This document shows, in pieces, positions 60,901-64,000 of a stretch of DNA of 64,000 nucleotides. The position numbers and the translations under genes were made by a program. The first letter of the stretch is position 1. Each line of letters opens with the position of its first letter. The notes under the pieces are model-generated. The model was not told where the DNA came from and did no database searches. It saw only the letters and a program-made list of their open reading frames with translations. Where the stretch lies: NCBI GenBank assembly GCA_963691655.1, contig OY829329.1, positions 53,953,408-54,017,407 on the forward strand. The letters are read 5' to 3'. This DNA is from Toxonevra muliebris (Eukaryota; Arthropoda; Insecta; Diptera; Pallopteridae).

Positions 60901-61274
60901 GCAACAACAAAACCATTAGATACTAACCTCAAAGGTGTTATGCAATCCAATTGTGTGCAAACTCCATCTTCTCCAACATTTCCGGCAAATGTTACTTTAG
61001 CTGTTGCGAATACTTCACATTCACCGCTATGAATTTCTGATTGATCACAAGCACTGCATAATGGCCAATCACAGGTTTCGCACCGATCCAATGAATCGCC
61101 ATCTTCACCATAGAGTAAATCACGATAACAGCCTAAACAAACAATACCGCTATTTTGTTTTGGCCCATAAGCAAATGGCGTCTCTTCCACTACGAGTTCA
61201 CCTTTTTTCACAGGTTCCGTGGTTATCAAACAGCGACCAAATTTGGGATCATTTTCGATGCGTGATCGTATCAT
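51940..61274 (-). CDS. msta: Protein msta: SET/MYND protein with two alternative first exons
   Basis: Shared exons on the minus strand: 53275-52946, 52885-52659, 52532-51940. Either of two first coding exons, 57370-56988 or 61274-60928, joins them. Both end TTG-AG in phase 2, giving 510- and 498-residue isoforms. Drosophila msta likewise makes isoforms A and B, which differ at the N-terminus. Each first exon begins the split SET domain and carries a MYND-type zinc site. The shared part continues the SET domain, with HNCVPNTT where canonical SET proteins have NHSCxPN, and GQQLQHSYTYTLNG with the SET tyrosine. A post-SET Cys cluster (CVCERC, CSKCEDG, CNNC) and a helical C-terminal domain follow. 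It belongs to the arthropod SmydA clade. Methyltransferase activity is uncertain because the NHS asparagine is replaced by Ala. Confidence 0.88.
53400..53838 (+). pseudogene. LINE reverse transcriptase fragment in msta intron
   Basis: Antisense to msta. DIKCDVRQGV matches the RT motif (x)xRQGD. Further on, in another frame, 53679-53711 reads AYANDMDIIGH, i.e. the catalytic YADD box with Asp to Asn. VINDVKTKYLLST matches the following NxxKTKYM block. Frameshifts and the lost Asp make it inactive. Confidence 0.75.
54118..54550. mobile_element. Long-TIR MITE, family C copy 2
   Basis: It matches 37151-37647 from CAGCACATTTTT to GGTTGCACAGTG but lacks the first bases (CACTGTG) and an internal piece of about 70 bp. 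It lies in the msta intron between the proximal first exon and the shared exons. Confidence 0.75.
55113..56220. mobile_element. TIR element, about 1.1 kb
   Basis: The ends are AATAGGTCTCTCCGCGAACT and AGTACGGGAACGGACCTATT, imperfect inverted repeats of about 24 bp. Related end-like motifs (TACGCGAACG, TATGCGAACAGACCTAA) recur inside, suggesting self-nested or rearranged copies. There is no transposase frame. Confidence 0.55.
56335..56430. repeat. Dispersed repeat, copy 2 of 2
   Basis: It shares ACGGCCGTCTG, CTCTATATACA and TTGTTGTGATGACTA with 1395-1510. It lies in the msta intron. Confidence 0.55.
56988..57370 (-). other. msta: msta alternative first coding exon, proximal
   Basis: It starts MSSPSSHLIINRTNIRKSS and ends DCIMPLR (383 nt, phase 2 out). 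The MYND ligands are in order: CLEC, CNDCKWPICQEC, HHKREC. The frame is open further upstream to 57529, but the CAAACAG and ATACAG acceptor-like sites just before the ATG suggest that part is UTR or intron. It differs from the distal exon through most of its length but keeps FAFGPKxNxGIxCLxCY. Confidence 0.8.
57741..58234. mobile_element. TTAA-flanked MITE, piggyBac-like
   Basis: TTAA-GGGGAACGGG at the left and CTTCTCCC-TTAA at the right give short GGG/CCC inverted ends directly bounded by TTAA, the piggyBac target. The last 85 bp match 31559-31645. It is non-coding. It sits just upstream of the proximal msta first exon. Confidence 0.5.
58516..59730. mobile_element. hAT-like non-autonomous element, 1.2 kb
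   Basis: Perfect 12-bp inverted ends CACGGTTGCCAC / GTGGCAACCGTG. The flanks are AATGTAGG and TCTGTAGG, agreeing at 6 of 8 bases as a slightly decayed 8-bp target duplication. It lies within the long msta intron between the two first exons. No intact transposase. Confidence 0.7.
60928..61274 (-). other. msta: msta alternative first coding exon, distal
   Basis: It starts MIRSRIENDPKFGRCLITT and ends DCITPLR (347 nt, phase 2 out, donor GTTAGTAT). The MYND ligands are CLGC, CETCDWPLCSAC and HSGEC. It lies 3.6 kb upstream of the proximal exon, so the two isoforms probably use separate promoters. Confidence 0.85.
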
Positions 61275-62450
61275 TTCCGTTTTAGTTGTTTTTATTAAAT
61301 TTTCACGTGCGTTATTCCTACTGCATGCAGTTGCAGATAATGGTTGTAATTCAATAATTTTCGAGCTGTTTTTTGTAGCAAACTTTAATATTATTTAGTT
61401 TTAAGATTTTTTTCTTAATTCAATTCGATCGATCACACAATTTATCTATCGAATGACCTGCTCACAAAAAAGTTTTTTAATTGAATAATTTGTCTTCTGT
61501 TATTTATTCTGCATTTATTTAATTTATATATATACATATGCGATTCATGGTGTCAGTCTATTTTTAAAATTTTGTTGTACTATGTATGTATCTACATTTT
61601 CTTATTTGTTGTTATCTTTATTTTTATGTCACGTGCGCATCGGCGTAATAGTTGATTAAGGAAATCTCTCGGAAATTCTACAATATTAAAAGCAAAACAA
61701 AAACAGAAACATTTTGTTTATTAACAAACGCAAAATAAATAAATAAATATTGTTTTTCTTAGAATTTAGACGTTGTTTCCAAGTCGTATGCATGAGGGAA
61801 TGAGCTTAAAAAATGTTTACTCCATCCACAATTAATCGCATTCAACATTTATTGAGTTCTCGATTTATGATGTTCTTCATGTATCATCATTTTGATGTCA
61901 ACTCACTTGCACAGTTTTTGTAAAACGGTCATTTCTAATTGATTCGCTTGAATAGCGATTGAGATTGAGGAAGGAGTGCTTTCAGGTTTTCCTCCCCTTG
62001 AGCTGGGCTTCATTTTCGGGGTTTATCACGTCGTTTTCGTGCCATTAGGTTCGAAGGTGGGCAGGTTTCCTGATACTAATCTCATCTATTACAATTTTTG
62101 TATGAAAGAACCAAAATATACAAAATTATCCCCCCTCCCCCCATCAACCTATGGATACACAAGTAATCTATTTAAAAATTGATTCTAATTAAAATTAGTT
62201 TCTATCCCCGTTTTAAAAGTGCCTATGTGCCCCTTTTTATTGAAAAGTGAAATGCAGAAGTAAAATTAAGAATATTTGAAAATCGAAGCCTTTTTCCATA
62301 GTGAAGGCTAAAATAATAATTTTGTATTCTGCCTTAATGTAGGCAACGAAGACTATGTCAAAATTTAAGCCTTTTTTACAGTGACGCCTAAAATAACAAG
62401 GCGCACGAAAATTTCAAGGTCATTTGAAAATTTTAAATTTAAGCTATGCA
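61275..62450. other. Upstream region of distal msta promoter
   Basis: No gene is found. It should contain the distal msta promoter just above 61274. AT-rich with ATATA microsatellites near 61525-61545. Confidence 0.4.
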
Positions 62451-62454
62451 TGCA

Positions 62455-62935
62455 CAGACGCGATTTCGTCTCGCGTTTTCAGCGCTTCAAACTCTCAAAC
62501 GTCGAAATCGAATAGCGCGATTTTGTTGCTCTGAAGTCGCAACAGGTGTTTTACTTTTTGATTATTTTTTCTGCGAAACAAATTAGAAAAAAAATTGCCA
62601 TAAAATAAAATGCGATATTTTCCGCACATTTTCCTATCGGGCATTTTTCAATATTTTTTTGTTGAAAAACTTCCCTATCACAAAAGAAATAAAAGAAAAA
62701 GATGAAGAAGAAGAAAAAAATCGCTGTAAAAACGCGGTGAGCTCGACAAAACAAAAAAATGGTTGTGTTCGAAAAACGCTCCGCGACATTAACGCGGCTG
62801 CGCGTGGCTGCTCAAATGAAATAATGTGTTGCGTTTTCACAACTTCTGTTGCTGCGACAAAGTCGCATCAGTCCGCGTGTCAGTGCGCCGTCGATCGCAT
62901 TTTTTCGCGACCGAGACTGACGAGGTAAGCTCATA
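62455..62935. other. CpG-rich inverted-repeat patch
   Basis: Unusually rich in TCGC/GCGA words for this window. GAAGTCGCAACAG (62532-62544) faces CTGTTGCTGCGAC (62847-62860) in inverted orientation, with further GCGA/TCGC pairs near both edges. It may be a MITE of CpG-rich type. A TATAAAAAAA box lies just right of it (about 62955), and a short-lived promoter is also possible. Confidence 0.4.
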
Positions 62936-63566
62936 CGCATTTCCTCCTCTCATCTATAAAAAAAACCGGTTTCGGTCCGACCGAGCAGTATATTGCGTGT
63001 AGGCTCATTGACCTTTGTGCAGTTGCTTTTGCCACCAGTGGGAGAACGGCATCAGTCGTGGTACCCATCATCCATTCGCTCGCTCAATATCTTGACTAAA
63101 ATATGCCAAATAGATAGATATTGTGAGTATATTTTACTGCTGCCAAGAGGTTTATTGTAACCTCAATATCATTGAGGCCAATCTCACTAAGGATTTTGAC
63201 TCTGAGGTAATGATATCCAAACTTTTTCGTACTGCTGGTGTCCTGCCCTATGCCTATTATTTCATGTGTTTCACTTTAAAATGCACTGAAAGGTCATTAT
63301 TCTGAGGTTATTTTAACTTAAGACATTGAGCCGCTCTTTTGGAGTTTATTAGCAACTCTGATTACCTAAGCTTAAGAACTTGAATCCAGTAGGATGATCT
63401 ACCACCCATTTCTTATATCCAAAAAGCGTTCAGGACCAATGTAATTATTTTCCACTACCTTCATTGTTAAGTAGTCTACTGTTTCATTGCCATTTAAAGT
63501 ATTCTAGTTATTTACTCATTTAGCAGATCTAGACATTCCCAAATTATTTTGAAGATATGGCAACGA
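62936..63566. other. Non-coding stretch
   Basis: A TATAAAA-like box near 62955 is followed by no convincing coding exon within the window. Confidence 0.35.
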
Positions 63567-63866
63567 GTGCACCAAGCCAGTGTCTTAGGTATTTTACTCT
63601 ACCTTGTCTTCCTATCTTTGGTACTGCAATTCTCTTAATCGAACGTGATTACTTACTGGCCACAAAGTATTTTTTGAAGATCGTTTGAATTCTCTGAACA
63701 AATGACTGGTTTAGTGGTGAAAGTGAGTGGAATGACTAAGAAAAGGCAAATACTTCCCAACGCGGATCAATTTCAACAAGTTCTGACATCAAGTATTTTG
63801 ATGTTTATCTCGATCAAACCTTAATGTGGACAAAACACATTGATATTGAAAAAGCTCAAATTGATA
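63567..63866 (+). pseudogene. Jockey-type LINE reverse transcriptase remnant
   Basis: VHQASVLGILLYLVFL (63567-63614) matches the RT block VPQGSVLGPLLY. About 200 bp on, DVYLDQTLMWTKHIDIEKA matches the xYLGxxLDxxLTWxxHI block that follows the RT. The catalytic box between them is not readable. It is directly followed by dispersed repeat B copy 3. Confidence 0.6.
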
Positions 63867-63868
63867 CA

Positions 63869-64000
63869 AGTCGGTAAGCCCCCAGTAACTGGGGCTATTT
63901 TTTTGCGGTAGAAATCTTTTTATGAAAAAACAAATTTCGAAAGAGAACCAAACTACTGGTGTTTGTTTTTTTCTTTGTGTATGCAGATAATTCGTTAGCA
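63869..64000 (+). repeat. Dispersed repeat B, copy 3 (cut by window edge)
   Basis: AGTCGGTAAGCCCCCAG through GTGTATGCAGATAATTCGTT matches the first 130 bp of 7929-8220 in the same orientation, including the hairpin GCCCCCAGTAACTGGGGC. It begins just after the LINE remnant. Confidence 0.8.

Noticed and set aside
1..64000. CRISPR arrays, operons, prophage or bacterial system
   Set aside because: GT-AG introns, poly(A) signals, fly gene families and LINE/MITE content show this is insect nuclear DNA; no regularly spaced repeats are present.

Overview
This is eukaryotic DNA from an insect, and most likely from a higher (cyclorrhaphan) fly. The window is very AT-rich. Its genes are split by short GT-AG introns of 65-150 bp as well as by long ones, and many small terminal-inverted-repeat (TIR) elements and decayed non-LTR retrotransposons lie between and inside the genes. 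Tephritid fruit fly is my best guess, but the sequence alone does not prove it. The most diagnostic gene is a SET/MYND gene with two interchangeable first exons, the arrangement I know for Drosophila msta. All exon joins below were worked out by hand from splice signals and reading phase.

Left third (1-16.2 kb): I find no protein-coding gene. This stretch holds a 167-bp tandem duplication, a three-level nest of TIR elements (4.1-6.7 kb), a dispersed repeat (7.9 kb; other copies at 35.2 kb and at the right edge), and a roughly 1-kb segment present three times (11.9, 13.1 and 14.8 kb). A mobile element abuts one of those three copies.

Centre (16.2-30 kb): a protein C10 (C12orf57 family) gene on the minus strand; the ER/lipid-droplet p97 adaptor FAF2/UBXD8 on the plus strand, with an unusual phase-symmetric 672-bp Ser/Asp-rich cassette exon; an 11-finger C2H2 zinc-finger gene (minus); and a five-exon DUF4806 gene (minus).

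Right half (30-64 kb): LINE remnants; a decayed zinc-finger paralogue (32.5-34.2 kb); a three-exon transposase-derived (DUF7869-like) gene of 655 codons (minus); a second zinc-finger gene with about 20 fingers (plus); an RGG-box/zinc-knuckle gene (plus); and msta (minus, 51.9-61.3 kb). The msta introns have collected several TIR elements.

Common thread: the two zinc-finger genes and the pseudogene share a repeated three-finger module and look like local duplicates. The zinc-finger genes, the DUF4806 gene and the transposase-derived gene all carry acidic I/V-K-x-E type motifs, which are candidate SUMO acceptor sites. The DUF4806 and transposase-derived genes begin with equally long, phase-matched first exons that share a 19-nt identical core. 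This suggests a locus rich in putative chromatin or DNA-binding proteins. No tRNA, rRNA, CRISPR array or bacterial feature was found.
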